64,000 nucleotides of DNA from contig NZ_JAJAVF010000002.1 of NCBI RefSeq assembly GCF_020531845.1, forward strand, positions 1,213,543-1,277,542, given 5' to 3'. Position 1 is the stretch's first letter. Every line of letters begins with the position of its first letter. The notes beneath the pieces are model-generated. The model was not told where the DNA came from and made no database searches. It worked only from the letters and a program-made list of their open reading frames with translations. Shown here piece after piece: positions 28,269-37,062 of the stretch. The position numbers and the translations under genes were made by a program. This DNA is from Methylobacillus methanolivorans. Its GTDB lineage: Bacteria > Pseudomonadota > Gammaproteobacteria > Burkholderiales > Methylophilaceae.

Positions 28269-29129
28269 CTAACGTGCCTTGGCCTGTTTTACATGGGCTT
28301 CAAGTTCAGCAAATTCTGGGCGCTCTGTCGAATACAACACTTTACGACCAAACTCCACGGCAATCGCAGGGGCATAACTGTTGAGACTGGCAAGAAAAGT
28401 GACCTTCGCACATTGAAACATCTTGGAGGACTCATCTGCCTTGCGCTCAAGCAAACTAGCCAAGGGACCTACAAAACCATACGCAAGAAGAATCCCAAGA
28501 AATGTTCCTACCAGGGCATGAGCAATCAGCATCCCCAACTCACTGGGCGGCAAGCCGACTGATTCCATGGTATGCACCACCCCCATGACCGCAGCCACGA
28601 TACCGAAAGCAGGCATACCATCTCCCAAGCGAGCAATACAGTGAGAAGGCACCATACTTTCATGATGGTGAGTGTCAATTTCGTTATCCATGAGATTCTC
28701 GATCTGAAATGCATCCATGTTGCCCGACGACATCAATCGCAGATAATCACAGATAAAATCCATCAGATGATGGTCAGACAGAACATCGGGATACTTGGAA
28801 AATATCTGGCTGCTCTCAGGGTTTTCGATGTCGCTCTCGATCGACATCATCCCGTCACGGCGAATCTTGGTGAGAATTTCGAAAAGTAGCGCCAGTAAAT
28901 CCATATAGCGCGATTTGGTATATTTAGAGCCCTTGAAAACAGTAGGCAAGGCTTTGAGGGTTGCCTTAATGGCTTTGGCATCATTTCCAACGAGGAATGC
29001 CCCGATAGCTGCCCCCCCGATCATGAGAAGTTCCAATGGTTGAAACAAGGCTGCCAAATGCCCTCCTGCCATGGCAAACCCACCAAAGACACTTCCCATT
29101 ACTACCAGATACCCCGCTATCACCAGCAT
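28269..29129 (-). CDS. motA: Flagellar motor stator protein MotA
   Basis: 286 residues with four membrane helices: two near the N-terminus (MLVIAGYLVVMGSVFGGFAMAG, LLMIGGAAIGAFLVG) and two after the cytoplasmic loop (MPAFGIVAAVMGVVHTM, LVGTFLGILLAYGFVGPLASLL). The long loop carries the charged residues that meet FliG. Length and termini match the enteric MotA group. The 158-bp gap upstream contains a small hairpin (CGGGT/ACCCG at about 29,145-29,161) before the GGAG ribosome site; no sigma-28 match was found there. Confidence 0.95.
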   Translation of the reverse strand: MLVIAGYLVVMGSVFGGFAMAGGHLAALFQPLELLMIGGAAIGAFLVGNDAKAIKATLKALPTVFKGSKYTKSRYMDLLALLFEILTKIRRDGMMSIESDIENPESSQIFSKYPDVLSDHHLMDFICDYLRLMSSGNMDAFQIENLMDNEIDTHHHESMVPSHCIARLGDGMPAFGIVAAVMGVVHTMESVGLPPSELGMLIAHALVGTFLGILLAYGFVGPLASLLERKADESSKMFQCAKVTFLASLNSYAPAIAVEFGRKVLYSTERPEFAELEAHVKQAKAR

Positions 29130-29286
29130 ATCAGCAAGCTCCGCTCGGGTTTCACAGACCCGACTTTTAAGTTCTTTTCAGCATAGCAATCAAGCGGATG
29201 TTCTGATCGCGGTAATTGAAATGCAATAACCCTTTATATCTGAACCATCATGGCCTGACTGCCTCCTAAAGCGCAATGTTGCACGC

Positions 29287-30096
29287 TTATAATTCCCATA
29301 CAAAAATACTGGCAGCATCTGCATCCAGCCTATCTTGAATCTGAAATTTAGGAGGCACTCCCGGAATTTCAAACTCATAGCTGATCAGCAAACTTCCTGC
29401 CTGCATTTCCTGTGCAGCTTTGTGCCAAAGATCAGGCATTGCCGCTGGGGAAAGGTACGCAAAGACGATGTCGTACTCAGAAAGGTTAACGGCCTGGTAA
29501 TCACCATACTTGAATATTGCGGGGGATTTTTTTAGTGTGCCCAATAAGACGCTAATCAGCCATGGTAAAGGAGCTAGCTCAATTCCGACACATCTAGAGA
29601 GAGGACACTCTCGTGCCAGATACATCACAAGCCCCCCCATGCCACTCCCGATATCAAGCACCTTGACGGATTTGTCTTGAGGTATCAACTCCTTAACTTT
29701 GCGCCAAGTCACAGGCAGGGATGGATAAAAAGGCACCTGAGTACGGTAAGTGCTCCAAAACAAAGCCAAGGTAAAACAAAATGCCAGCAAATATATCCAT
29801 GCTGGCAATTGCCATTGCAACATGACTAGAATAGCCAGTGGAAAAAACAGATGTATCAGGCGCCACCATACAGCCATTGCAGCAATAACCGACAAAGCAC
29901 TGGCAAATAAGCCCTGCATCACAAACAAGCCCCAGACCGGGAAAATCTCACCCTCCAACCACCACTGGAGTTTAGATGCCCCACAGACCATGCCCAAAGC
30001 TACTAGTTGAATAAAAAAAGCCAGGATAGCGGGGGGAAACCGCTTCCTGGCACCACTCAACTTCCGGCCTACCCCTTGCTTACGCAGCACGGGCAA
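29287..30096 (-). CDS. Membrane-anchored class I SAM-dependent methyltransferase
   Basis: 269 residues. Three to four hydrophobic segments fill about residues 22-115 (ILAFFIQLVALGMVCGA, LFVMQGLFASALSVIAAMAVWW, FFPLAILVMLQW, WIYLLAFCFTLALFW). A Rossmann methyltransferase follows with motif I VKVLDIGSGMGGLVMYLA, an acidic VGIELAP and motif IV-like YDIVFAYLSPAAM. The gene begins 33 bp after flhC and precedes motA, so it is probably in the flhDC transcript. No flagellar methyltransferase with this architecture is known to me; the substrate is unknown. Confidence 0.8.
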   Translation of the reverse strand: MPVLRKQGVGRKLSGARKRFPPAILAFFIQLVALGMVCGASKLQWWLEGEIFPVWGLFVMQGLFASALSVIAAMAVWWRLIHLFFPLAILVMLQWQLPAWIYLLAFCFTLALFWSTYRTQVPFYPSLPVTWRKVKELIPQDKSVKVLDIGSGMGGLVMYLARECPLSRCVGIELAPLPWLISVLLGTLKKSPAIFKYGDYQAVNLSEYDIVFAYLSPAAMPDLWHKAAQEMQAGSLLISYEFEIPGVPPKFQIQDRLDADAASIFVWEL

Positions 30097-30128
30097 AATC
30101 CTTAAAAAGCTTTAACTCCATACCTGCA

Positions 30129-30674
30129 CTATGCAATCAATGCAGCAGCCAACTCCTTGGCCTTTTTGGTCTTGCCTGCACGAGAAGGAACATGGCAAAG
30201 ATTGCATTGATATTGATCATGTAAATCGTAGGCATTGACCACAAACTCGCCCCCACAGCAACTACAGCGCTGCATTTTCAACATATTGCTATCAAGGAAA
30301 CGTACGAGCGTCCAAGCACGCGTTAGCGACAACACCACCTCATCGTCAGGCTCACTGCCCACTTGCTGCAAATACAGCTTATAGGCCTTCATCACGGCCG
30401 AAATCCCCGTCACTGCTGCATGCTGAATCAGGAAGTGATAAATGTTCACAAAAATAGAAGAATGAATATTAGGCTGCCAAGTGAGAAACCAGTCAGTCGA
30501 GAATGGAAGCATACCCTTAGGCGGCGACATCCCCTTGATTTCCTTATATAACTTGATCAAACGCTCACGAGACAATGTTGTCTGAGACTCAAGCAGTTGC
30601 AGCCTTGCACCCAGATGAATCATTTGAATTGCCAATTGAATTTGCTCGGCTTCATTGATGACACTCTTGCTCAT
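30129..30674 (-). CDS. flhC: Flagellar master regulator subunit FlhC
   Basis: 181 residues from ATG at 30,674 with GGGGAG upstream. The conserved FlhC core (IQLAIQMIHLGARLQLLESQTTLSRERLIKLYKEIKG) and the C-terminal zinc site (CSCCGGEFVVN and CNLCHV) are present. FlhC binds DNA with FlhD as the FlhD4C2 complex to activate class 2 flagellar operons. It follows flhD by 59 bp. Presence of flhDC as top regulator is usual for beta- and enteric gammaproteobacteria. Confidence 0.96.
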   Translation of the reverse strand: MSKSVINEAEQIQLAIQMIHLGARLQLLESQTTLSRERLIKLYKEIKGMSPPKGMLPFSTDWFLTWQPNIHSSIFVNIYHFLIQHAAVTGISAVMKAYKLYLQQVGSEPDDEVVLSLTRAWTLVRFLDSNMLKMQRCSCCGGEFVVNAYDLHDQYQCNLCHVPSRAGKTKKAKELAAALIA

Positions 30675-30733
30675 GATACTCCCCAATAGCTTAATAAACT
30701 GAACGCAACAGCCGACTTTATTTTTAAAACCGA

Positions 30734-31051
30734 TCAGGCTATTTCTTCAACACCCTGGCCTGCCATCAAGATAGCTGCATGCGCTTGCGCCTGCATCCGG
30801 TCCTTGGTGTAGCTGGTCAACATACCAAGAATCGCAGCGTCATCGAAACGGAAGCGGGTCAGCATCATATTGAAGCTGCTGAGCTTGAGAAGTTGTGCAT
30901 TACTTAGGCTTTCCAGCAGGTCTGCAATGTCCTGACTCAAGCCCAGACGAAAAATTGCAGTCGCTTTATCTGCACGAATCATTTGTTGCGCAAGCATCAG
31001 ATAACTGAGGTTAGCATCTTTGATTTCCGCCATGATTTCTTGTTCGTTCAT
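30734..31051 (-). CDS. flhD: Flagellar master regulator subunit FlhD
   Basis: 105 residues, typical. The helical protein starts MNEQEIMAEIKDANLSYLMLAQQMIRADKATAIFRLG, matching FlhD throughout. An AGGGAG ribosome site lies before the ATG. It is preceded by an unusually long AT-rich leader/promoter region (31,052-31,616) with a perfect 17-bp hairpin, consistent with heavy regulation of the flagellar cascade at this promoter. Confidence 0.95.
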   Translation of the reverse strand: MNEQEIMAEIKDANLSYLMLAQQMIRADKATAIFRLGLSQDIADLLESLSNAQLLKLSSFNMMLTRFRFDDAAILGMLTSYTKDRMQAQAHAAILMAGQGVEEIA

Positions 31052-31616
31052 TTTCCAGCTCCCTTGCTTGAAAAGTCAGCGCCGCTAAATGCAGTGCAGG
31101 TGAGGCGTACTTTGAACTTTTTAAGATGAGGCAAAAACTGGTGTTCGTCGGTTTTTTTCGTAAGACGAGCGAGCATAGCCGATACAGTGTTTGTCTTACA
31201 AACACTGTATCGGCCTTGGGAGACAAGACTTTTAAAGGAGGTGAAACGTTAATTCTTAACTACAAACTAAATTCAGCGAACTACATCCTTTAAAAAATAT
31301 TTTGGCAATCATATCCACTTAACGGCATGACTAAATCAATCTTTAGGGTAAAGTTATGAAAATTTTTGATAATTTCATAAGTTATTGATTAATAATAAAT
31401 AAATTGATAAATTTTTTACTCTCTTATTTGGTTAACGGCGAGGTTTTTCCAAACTTTAGGTTTTTTTGAAAATTTTTTTAAACTTTTCTATCAGGAATAA
31501 CTGGTTTTCCCCCTTCTATTCTTCGATTCCATTATTTTCTTCGTGACGAATAATGCAGCCATCAATGCAAGACAGCATGTCATTCACGCTGTCTTCATCA
31601 AGAAGGATAGAAAAGC
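31052..31616. other. flhDC-flhB divergent intergenic region
   Basis: 565 bases without a convincing gene. It serves as promoter and leader for flhDC (-) and flhB (+). The middle (31,300-31,500) is extremely AT-rich with T and A runs. Landmarks are the 17-bp hairpin at 31,178-31,214, an AAAGGAGGTG at 31,234-31,243 with no start codon after it (its complement equals the 16S anti-Shine-Dalgarno sequence on the flhD strand), and an AAGACAGC/GCTGTCTT hairpin at 31,569-31,595 just before the flhB ribosome site. Confidence 0.7.
31178..31214. promoter_or_regulatory. Perfect 17-bp hairpin upstream of flhD with embedded GCCGATAC
   Basis: GCCGATACAGTGTTTGT and its exact reverse complement around a 3-base loop, 127-163 bases before the flhD start. 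No T-run follows on either strand, so it is not a typical terminator. On the minus strand GCCGATAC follows TAAAAGTC by a 12-base spacer, a near match to a sigma-28 promoter (TAAAGTTT-N11-GCCGATAA) with one extra spacer base. It could be an RNA leader hairpin, an operator or both. Confidence 0.6.
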
Positions 31617-32762
31617 ATGGCGCAAGATAGTGATTTGGAAAAAACAGAACAGCCCACGCCGCGACGCATAGAAAAGGCGCGCGGGGATGGTGATGTTCCT
31701 CGCTCACGTGAGTTTTCCACTTGTGTTGTGCTGATGACTGGAGGTTTGGGCCTAATGATGATGAGCGGCCGCCTTAATCAAGCCATGCTGAGCAATATGA
31801 GTAGCAATCTGCGCGTCAGCCGTGAGGCTGCATTTGATTTCAGTTTGTTGCTCAGCAAAATTGCCAACGGCATCCTGGATTTGCTGATCGCTTTTGCCCC
31901 ATTGGTCTTGTTGTTATTGATTGTGATTGTGGGAGCCCCAGTGCTGGTCGGCGGGTGGAACTTCAGTAATAAAGCCTTTATGCCAAAGTTTGGCAAACTC
32001 AATCCACTCAATGGCATCAAGAATCTATTTTCAAAAAACTCTCTGGTTGAGTTGGTCAAGGCCGTTTTAAAAGCAACTTTAGTAGGTACGGTTTCTTATA
32101 TGGTGATGTCTCACGACTTTGACACCATCCTTTCTCTAGCAACACAACCACTGGAAACAGGGATTGCCCAGGTAGATGGCATTCTGATTAAAGGCTTCCT
32201 ATTTATAGTGTCCGCACTGGTATTGATTGCCCTGATTGATGTGCCTTATCAACGCTGGAGCTATACCAACAAGCTCAAGATGACTAAGGAAGAGGTCAAG
32301 CAAGAAGCGAAGGAAAGCGATGGCAACCCGCAGATCAAGGGACGTATTCGTCAGCAACAACGTGAAATTGCACGCCGCCGCATGATGTCGGAGATTCCAA
32401 AAGCAGATGTCGTGATTACCAACCCGACTCACTATGCTGTAGCGATTAAATATGATGATCACTCCATGGGTGCCCCTCGCGTCATTGCAAAGGGTGCTGA
32501 TGACATTGCCCTCAAGATCAGGGAAATTGCCAGCGAGCATAAAGTGCCTACGCTGGAATCCCCGAAACTGGCACGTGCACTATTCGCTCATACGGAATTA
32601 GGCGACGAAATCCCGCAAGCCCTGTATGCAGCGGTGGCAGAAATTCTCGCCTACATCTTCCAGCTTCGTCATTACAAGACCCATGGCGGCTATTACCCCG
32701 ATATGCCTAACGCACTGGATGTTCCTGATGCCATGGATCCGCACCTGAAAGGAGCAAACTAA
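31617..32762 (+). CDS. flhB: Flagellar export switch protein FlhB
   Basis: 381 residues. The N-terminal EKTEQPTPRRIEKARGDGDVPRSRE, four membrane helices and the cytoplasmic domain with the self-cleavage site NPTHYAV (cleaved between Asn and Pro in known FlhB) are all present. Part of the type III export gate, it switches export from rod/hook to filament substrates. AGAAGGATAG precedes the ATG. First gene of the flhBAFG-fliA-motCD run. Confidence 0.97.
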   Translation: MAQDSDLEKTEQPTPRRIEKARGDGDVPRSREFSTCVVLMTGGLGLMMMSGRLNQAMLSNMSSNLRVSREAAFDFSLLLSKIANGILDLLIAFAPLVLLLLIVIVGAPVLVGGWNFSNKAFMPKFGKLNPLNGIKNLFSKNSLVELVKAVLKATLVGTVSYMVMSHDFDTILSLATQPLETGIAQVDGILIKGFLFIVSALVLIALIDVPYQRWSYTNKLKMTKEEVKQEAKESDGNPQIKGRIRQQQREIARRRMMSEIPKADVVITNPTHYAVAIKYDDHSMGAPRVIAKGADDIALKIREIASEHKVPTLESPKLARALFAHTELGDEIPQALYAAVAEILAYIFQLRHYKTHGGYYPDMPNALDVPDAMDPHLKGAN

Positions 32763-32765
32763 GTC

Positions 32766-34838
32766 ATGAATGCCTTCAAACTCCCTTCATGGTTGAATGG
32801 CGGCGCCTCCATGGCAGCTCCACTGATTATCATCATGCTGCTCGCGATGATGATTCTGCCCTTGCCAGCCATCGCTCTGGATGCCTTGTTCAGCTTCAAT
32901 ATTGCACTTTCTATCCTGGTATTACTGGTCGGTTTGCAAACCTCAAAACCGCTGGATTTCATTGCATTTCCTACCATTTTGCTGGTTACCACCATGCTGC
33001 GTCTTTCGCTTAACGTCGCGTCGACCCGCGTGGTATTGACGGAAGGACACACAGGCCCAGATGCAGCAGGTAAAGTAATCGAGGCATTCGGCCATTTCCT
33101 GATCGGTGGTAATTACACCGTGGGTATCGTGGTATTTATTATCCTGACGATCATCAACTTTGTCGTCGTCACCAAGGGTGCTGGCCGTATTGCCGAAGTC
33201 GGCGCACGCTTTACTCTAGATGCGATGCCCGGTAAGCAAATGGCGATTGATGCTGATTTGAATGCCGGCCTGATTGGGGAAGAAGAAGCCCGCAAGCGTC
33301 GTAAAGAGATTGGTCAAGAAGCCGAGTTTTATGGTGCGATGGACGGTGCCAGCAAGTATGTACGCGGCGATGCCGTGGCAGGCATATTGGTTATTGTAAT
33401 CAATATCCTTGGCGGACTGATCGTCGGCATGATCCAGCACGACCTGAGTTTTGCCGATGCGGTGAAAAACTACACTCTGCTCGCGATTGGTGATGGCTTG
33501 GTAGCACAGATCCCAGCCCTCATCATTTCAGTGGCAGCTGGTGTGGTGGTATCCCGTGTGGCCGATGACCGCGATATCGGCAATCAATTGACGGAACAGC
33601 TCTTCGCCAATCCACGCGCCATCTATATCACCGCAGCCATTATTGCGGGCTTGGGATTGATTCCAGGTATGCCACATTTCGCCTTCCTGCTATTGGCAGG
33701 CTTACTCGCTGGCGTTGCTTATATGGCCGAGAAAAAACAGCAGACCCAGGAAGCCGAGCCTGAAAAAGCGCCCGCTCCAGTCGCTGACTCTCCTGAAGCT
33801 AGCTGGGATGATGTGATGCCTGTTGACGTGATTGGCCTGGAAGTAGGCTATCGCTTGATTCCTCTGGTAGACGTTGCCCAAGGTGGTGACTTGCTTAAGC
33901 GCATTAAGGGGTTACGCAAGAAATTTGCTCAGGAAGTTGGCTTCCTGCCACCCCCCATCCACATTCGCGACAACCTGGAACTGCGCCCTGCAGGCTATCG
34001 CATCACCTTGAAAGGTGTCGAGATCGGTAGCGGCGAATCTTTCCCAGGACAATATCTGGCGATTGATCCAGGCAATGTGACTGGCCCCTTGAGCGGCACA
34101 GCAACCACTGACCCTGCTTTTGGTTTGCCCGCTGTCTGGATTGAAGCTGGAATGCGTGATCAGGCGCAAGCCATGGGGTATACCGTGGTTGATACCAGCA
34201 CCGTAATCGCTACACACCTCAATCACATGATTACATCCCATGCCGCGGAACTGTTAGGTCGCCAAGAAGTACAACAGTTGCTGGACCACGTGGGCAAGGA
34301 GTCTCCCAAACTGGTGGAAGACCTGGTGCCCAAAGCGCTCAGCCTATCCAGCGTACAGAAAGTGTTGCAGAACCTGCTGGTCGAAGGCGTGCATATCCGC
34401 GACATGCGCACCATTATCGAAACCCTGTCCGAGCATGGCCCACGCATCCAGGATACCGATGAGCTCACATCTTTAGTCCGCATTCAGCTAGGCCGTGCGA
34501 TTGTGCAGCAGCTATTCCCTAGTGGTAATGAAGTACCCGTGATGACGCTGGATCACAACCTGGAGCGCTTGCTGATGCAGGCATTACAAGCCAGCGCTAA
34601 TGGTGGTGCGGCCATTGAGCCTGGCTTGGCAGAAACCCTCTCCACCCAAACTGCCAATGCCGCCAAGCAACAAGAACAAATGGGCCTGGCCCCCGTGCTG
34701 CTAGTACCCGGCTCATTACGCACTGCATTATCCAAATTCCTGCGCCGTGCCACCCCGCGCTTGCGCGTGCTCTCGCATGAAGAACTTCCTGACACCAAAA
34801 CCATACGCGTTACCAGCCTGATTGGAGGCCAAGCATGA
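32766..34838 (+). CDS. flhA: Flagellar export gate protein FlhA
   Basis: 690 residues. About eight membrane helices occupy the first 340 residues, with the conserved FHIPEP-type cytoplasmic loop (VVTKGAGRIAEVGARFTLDAMPGKQMAIDADLNAG and ARKRRKEIGQEAEFYGAMDGASKYVRGDA). The large C-terminal cytoplasmic domain forms the nonameric docking ring for export chaperones. It starts 3 bp after flhB and overlaps flhF by 4 bp. Confidence 0.97.
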   Translation: MNAFKLPSWLNGGASMAAPLIIIMLLAMMILPLPAIALDALFSFNIALSILVLLVGLQTSKPLDFIAFPTILLVTTMLRLSLNVASTRVVLTEGHTGPDAAGKVIEAFGHFLIGGNYTVGIVVFIILTIINFVVVTKGAGRIAEVGARFTLDAMPGKQMAIDADLNAGLIGEEEARKRRKEIGQEAEFYGAMDGASKYVRGDAVAGILVIVINILGGLIVGMIQHDLSFADAVKNYTLLAIGDGLVAQIPALIISVAAGVVVSRVADDRDIGNQLTEQLFANPRAIYITAAIIAGLGLIPGMPHFAFLLLAGLLAGVAYMAEKKQQTQEAEPEKAPAPVADSPEASWDDVMPVDVIGLEVGYRLIPLVDVAQGGDLLKRIKGLRKKFAQEVGFLPPPIHIRDNLELRPAGYRITLKGVEIGSGESFPGQYLAIDPGNVTGPLSGTATTDPAFGLPAVWIEAGMRDQAQAMGYTVVDTSTVIATHLNHMITSHAAELLGRQEVQQLLDHVGKESPKLVEDLVPKALSLSSVQKVLQNLLVEGVHIRDMRTIIETLSEHGPRIQDTDELTSLVRIQLGRAIVQQLFPSGNEVPVMTLDHNLERLLMQALQASANGGAAIEPGLAETLSTQTANAAKQQEQMGLAPVLLVPGSLRTALSKFLRRATPRLRVLSHEELPDTKTIRVTSLIGGQA

Positions 34839-36229
34839 ACATCAAACGTTACTTCGGAAAAAACTCCCGCGAAGCCTTAAGCATGGTTAAGCAAGAACTG
34901 GGAGCCAATGCCGTCATTCTCTCCAACCGTGCCGTTGAAGGTGGTAACGAAATTCTCGCTTTCCGTGAGGAAGATATGGCCACATTGGTAGCGCGCGATA
35001 AACCAAAGCCGATAGCCGCAAAACCACAGCCCCAGACACCGGTTGGCGAAGAAACCCTGGTGTCTATGCTGAGCCGCAATCAGCGCATACTGAAAACCGC
35101 AGAGCCGCTGAATCATCAGGCATTGCAACAACAGCGTGCCCAGGCGGCCAGCAAACAAACCACACCACAAGCTCAACCGAAGGCTGTGGCTGCACAAGTC
35201 GCCAAGCCCGTGGTCAAGAACACTGCCAAACCGGTACGTGAGCAAATTGAGCAAGACAAGCTGAGCCAGCGTGAAATGGCGCAAATGATGCAAGAATTGC
35301 GTTCCATGCGTGGTGCCATCGAATCGCAGCTGACTGAGATCACTTGGGCCAATATCCAGCAGCGCGACCCTATTAAATCCAATGTGCTGAGCAAAATGAT
35401 CTCCGCAGGGTTCAGTGCCGGCCTTTCTCGCCAAATTGCCGAGAAAGTACCTGCAGGCCACAGCGAAGCAGAAGCAAGCAAGTGGCTGCACAATGTGATT
35501 AGCAGCAACATTCACACCATCACCGACGAACAGCAAATCCTCGACCAGGGTGGTATTTATGCGCTGGTTGGCCCGACTGGCGTCGGCAAGACCACGACAA
35601 CTGCCAAGCTGGCAGCACGCTTCGTGATGAAACATGGCGCTGGCAAGCTGGCGCTCATTACCACCGACTCCTATCGTATCGGTGGACACGAGCAATTGCG
35701 TATTTACGGCAAGATCCTCGGCGTGATGGTACATGCCGTCAAGGACGAAGCTGATCTGCGCATCGCCCTCAATGAACTCAAGGGCAAGCATACTATCCTG
35801 ATCGACACCGTTGGCGTGAGTCAGCGTGATCGCATGGTGGCGGAACAAATTGCCATGCTCTCCAAGACAGGCTTGCCGATCAAGAAAATCCTGTGCATGA
35901 ATGCCACCAGCTCTGGCGAAACCCTGGCTGATGTCATGGATGTCTACAAACGCTGCGGCCTCGATGGTTGCATCCTCACCAAGCTTGACGAGGCAGCGTC
36001 CATCGGCAGTGCACTCGACATCATCATGCGTGAGCGCCTCAGGCTTTATTACGTAGCCAACGGTCAGCGCGTCCCTGAAGACATCCATATTGCTAACAAC
36101 ACTTTCCTTGCACACCATGCCTTTAAGATGGCGCGCAAGAAGGCAGAACAATTTCAGTTTCGTGATGCAGAGATGCCATTCCTGATGGCGAATGTCGCCA
36201 GTAGCAATGTGACAGGAGACCGAGCATGA
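34835..36229 (+). CDS. flhF: Signal-recognition-particle-type GTPase FlhF
   Basis: 464 residues. The N-terminal MNIKRYFGKNSREALSMVKQELGANAVILSN is the FlhF-specific B domain, followed by a disordered Gln/Ala/Pro-rich linker. The NG domain has the P-loop GPTGVGKTTTTAKLA, TTDSYRIGGHEQL, DTVGVSQRDRM and TKLDEAASIG. FlhF recruits early flagellar components to a chosen cell site, usually the pole. It overlaps flhA and flhG by 4 bp each. All GTP-binding motifs are intact. Confidence 0.96.
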   Translation: MNIKRYFGKNSREALSMVKQELGANAVILSNRAVEGGNEILAFREEDMATLVARDKPKPIAAKPQPQTPVGEETLVSMLSRNQRILKTAEPLNHQALQQQRAQAASKQTTPQAQPKAVAAQVAKPVVKNTAKPVREQIEQDKLSQREMAQMMQELRSMRGAIESQLTEITWANIQQRDPIKSNVLSKMISAGFSAGLSRQIAEKVPAGHSEAEASKWLHNVISSNIHTITDEQQILDQGGIYALVGPTGVGKTTTTAKLAARFVMKHGAGKLALITTDSYRIGGHEQLRIYGKILGVMVHAVKDEADLRIALNELKGKHTILIDTVGVSQRDRMVAEQIAMLSKTGLPIKKILCMNATSSGETLADVMDVYKRCGLDGCILTKLDEAASIGSALDIIMRERLRLYYVANGQRVPEDIHIANNTFLAHHAFKMARKKAEQFQFRDAEMPFLMANVASSNVTGDRA

Positions 36230-37050
36230 TCCATGCACATAAAGATCAGGCATCAGGCCTGCGTCGCATGATGGCAGGCCCAAACCCCAGAGTCATCTCC
36301 CTGCTTTCAGCCGCCAGCAAAGCAGAACATGCCAGATTGATGACTAACCTCGCAGCGTCATTACATCGACAGGGCAACAAGGTATTGATTGTGGAAGCAA
36401 CCAGCGCCTCCATGAATGAAGTCAGCCATTATGGCATTAATGGCGACCAAGGCACCCTACTCGAAGCTATCATGCGGCCAGAACTGCACCAACCATTAAT
36501 AAACAATGACAGTGAGGGTTATTCTGTTGCAAAATTGCTGCCAGGAAATTCCGCCAGCCGTTTTCTGCAAAATGGCAATCTCAAACAACAAATCGAGCGG
36601 GTGTTCTCGGCCATGGCAAGCCAACACGACATCATCTTAGTTGATGCTGCGCTCACTATTCATGACACCATGCCACTAGATGTACTGCATCGTGGGGAGA
36701 TACTGATACACATGACGCGAGATGTTGGCTCCATTACCCAAGCCTACACCCTGATCAAGCAATTGTGCCAACAGGTTGGTCGGCGCTCGTTTGACATCGT
36801 GGTCTCACACACAAGCGAATCCCAGGCACGTATTATCTTCAACAATATTGCAGAAGTTGCACGCCGCCACCTGCATATCGAACTCCATTTTGCTGGCCTG
36901 ATTCCATCCGATGAGCATCTGGGTATCGCGGCAAAGCTGGGCCGCAGCGTCATTGAAGCATTCCCCATGACCAAGGCTTCGGCCGCATTTAAGGCATTAG
37001 CGGGCAAAATAGACCATAATCATGGTTTATTGGAAACGTCGCTCGGCTAA
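36226..37050 (+). CDS. flhG: FlhG/FleN-like MinD-family protein with degenerate ATP site
   Basis: 274 residues, next to flhF with ATGA overlap. The N-terminal DQASGLRRM matches the DQAxxLR helix by which FlhG stimulates the FlhF GTPase. The MinD core follows, but where family members have SGKGGVGKT this protein reads LLSAASKAEHARLMTNLA: the glycines and both P-loop lysines are missing. The usual Walker A' DAD is replaced by VEATSAS. Fold-level similarity persists (VVSHTSESQARIIFNNIAEVARRHL, FAGLIPSDEHLGIAAKLGRSVIEAFP). It probably cannot bind ATP as MinD does but may still act on FlhF. Confidence 0.85.
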   Translation: MIHAHKDQASGLRRMMAGPNPRVISLLSAASKAEHARLMTNLAASLHRQGNKVLIVEATSASMNEVSHYGINGDQGTLLEAIMRPELHQPLINNDSEGYSVAKLLPGNSASRFLQNGNLKQQIERVFSAMASQHDIILVDAALTIHDTMPLDVLHRGEILIHMTRDVGSITQAYTLIKQLCQQVGRRSFDIVVSHTSESQARIIFNNIAEVARRHLHIELHFAGLIPSDEHLGIAAKLGRSVIEAFPMTKASAAFKALAGKIDHNHGLLETSLG

Positions 37051-37062
37051 GAGGAATCTCAA

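Noticed and set aside
31234..31243. AAAGGAGGTG as ribosome site of a plus-strand gene
   Set aside because: No ATG, GTG or TTG at workable spacing with an open frame follows.
34877..36283. 468-codon open frame antisense to flhF
   Set aside because: It mirrors the third-position composition of flhF, which has all expected GTPase motifs. The antisense product has no recognisable domain, and its start lies inside flhG.
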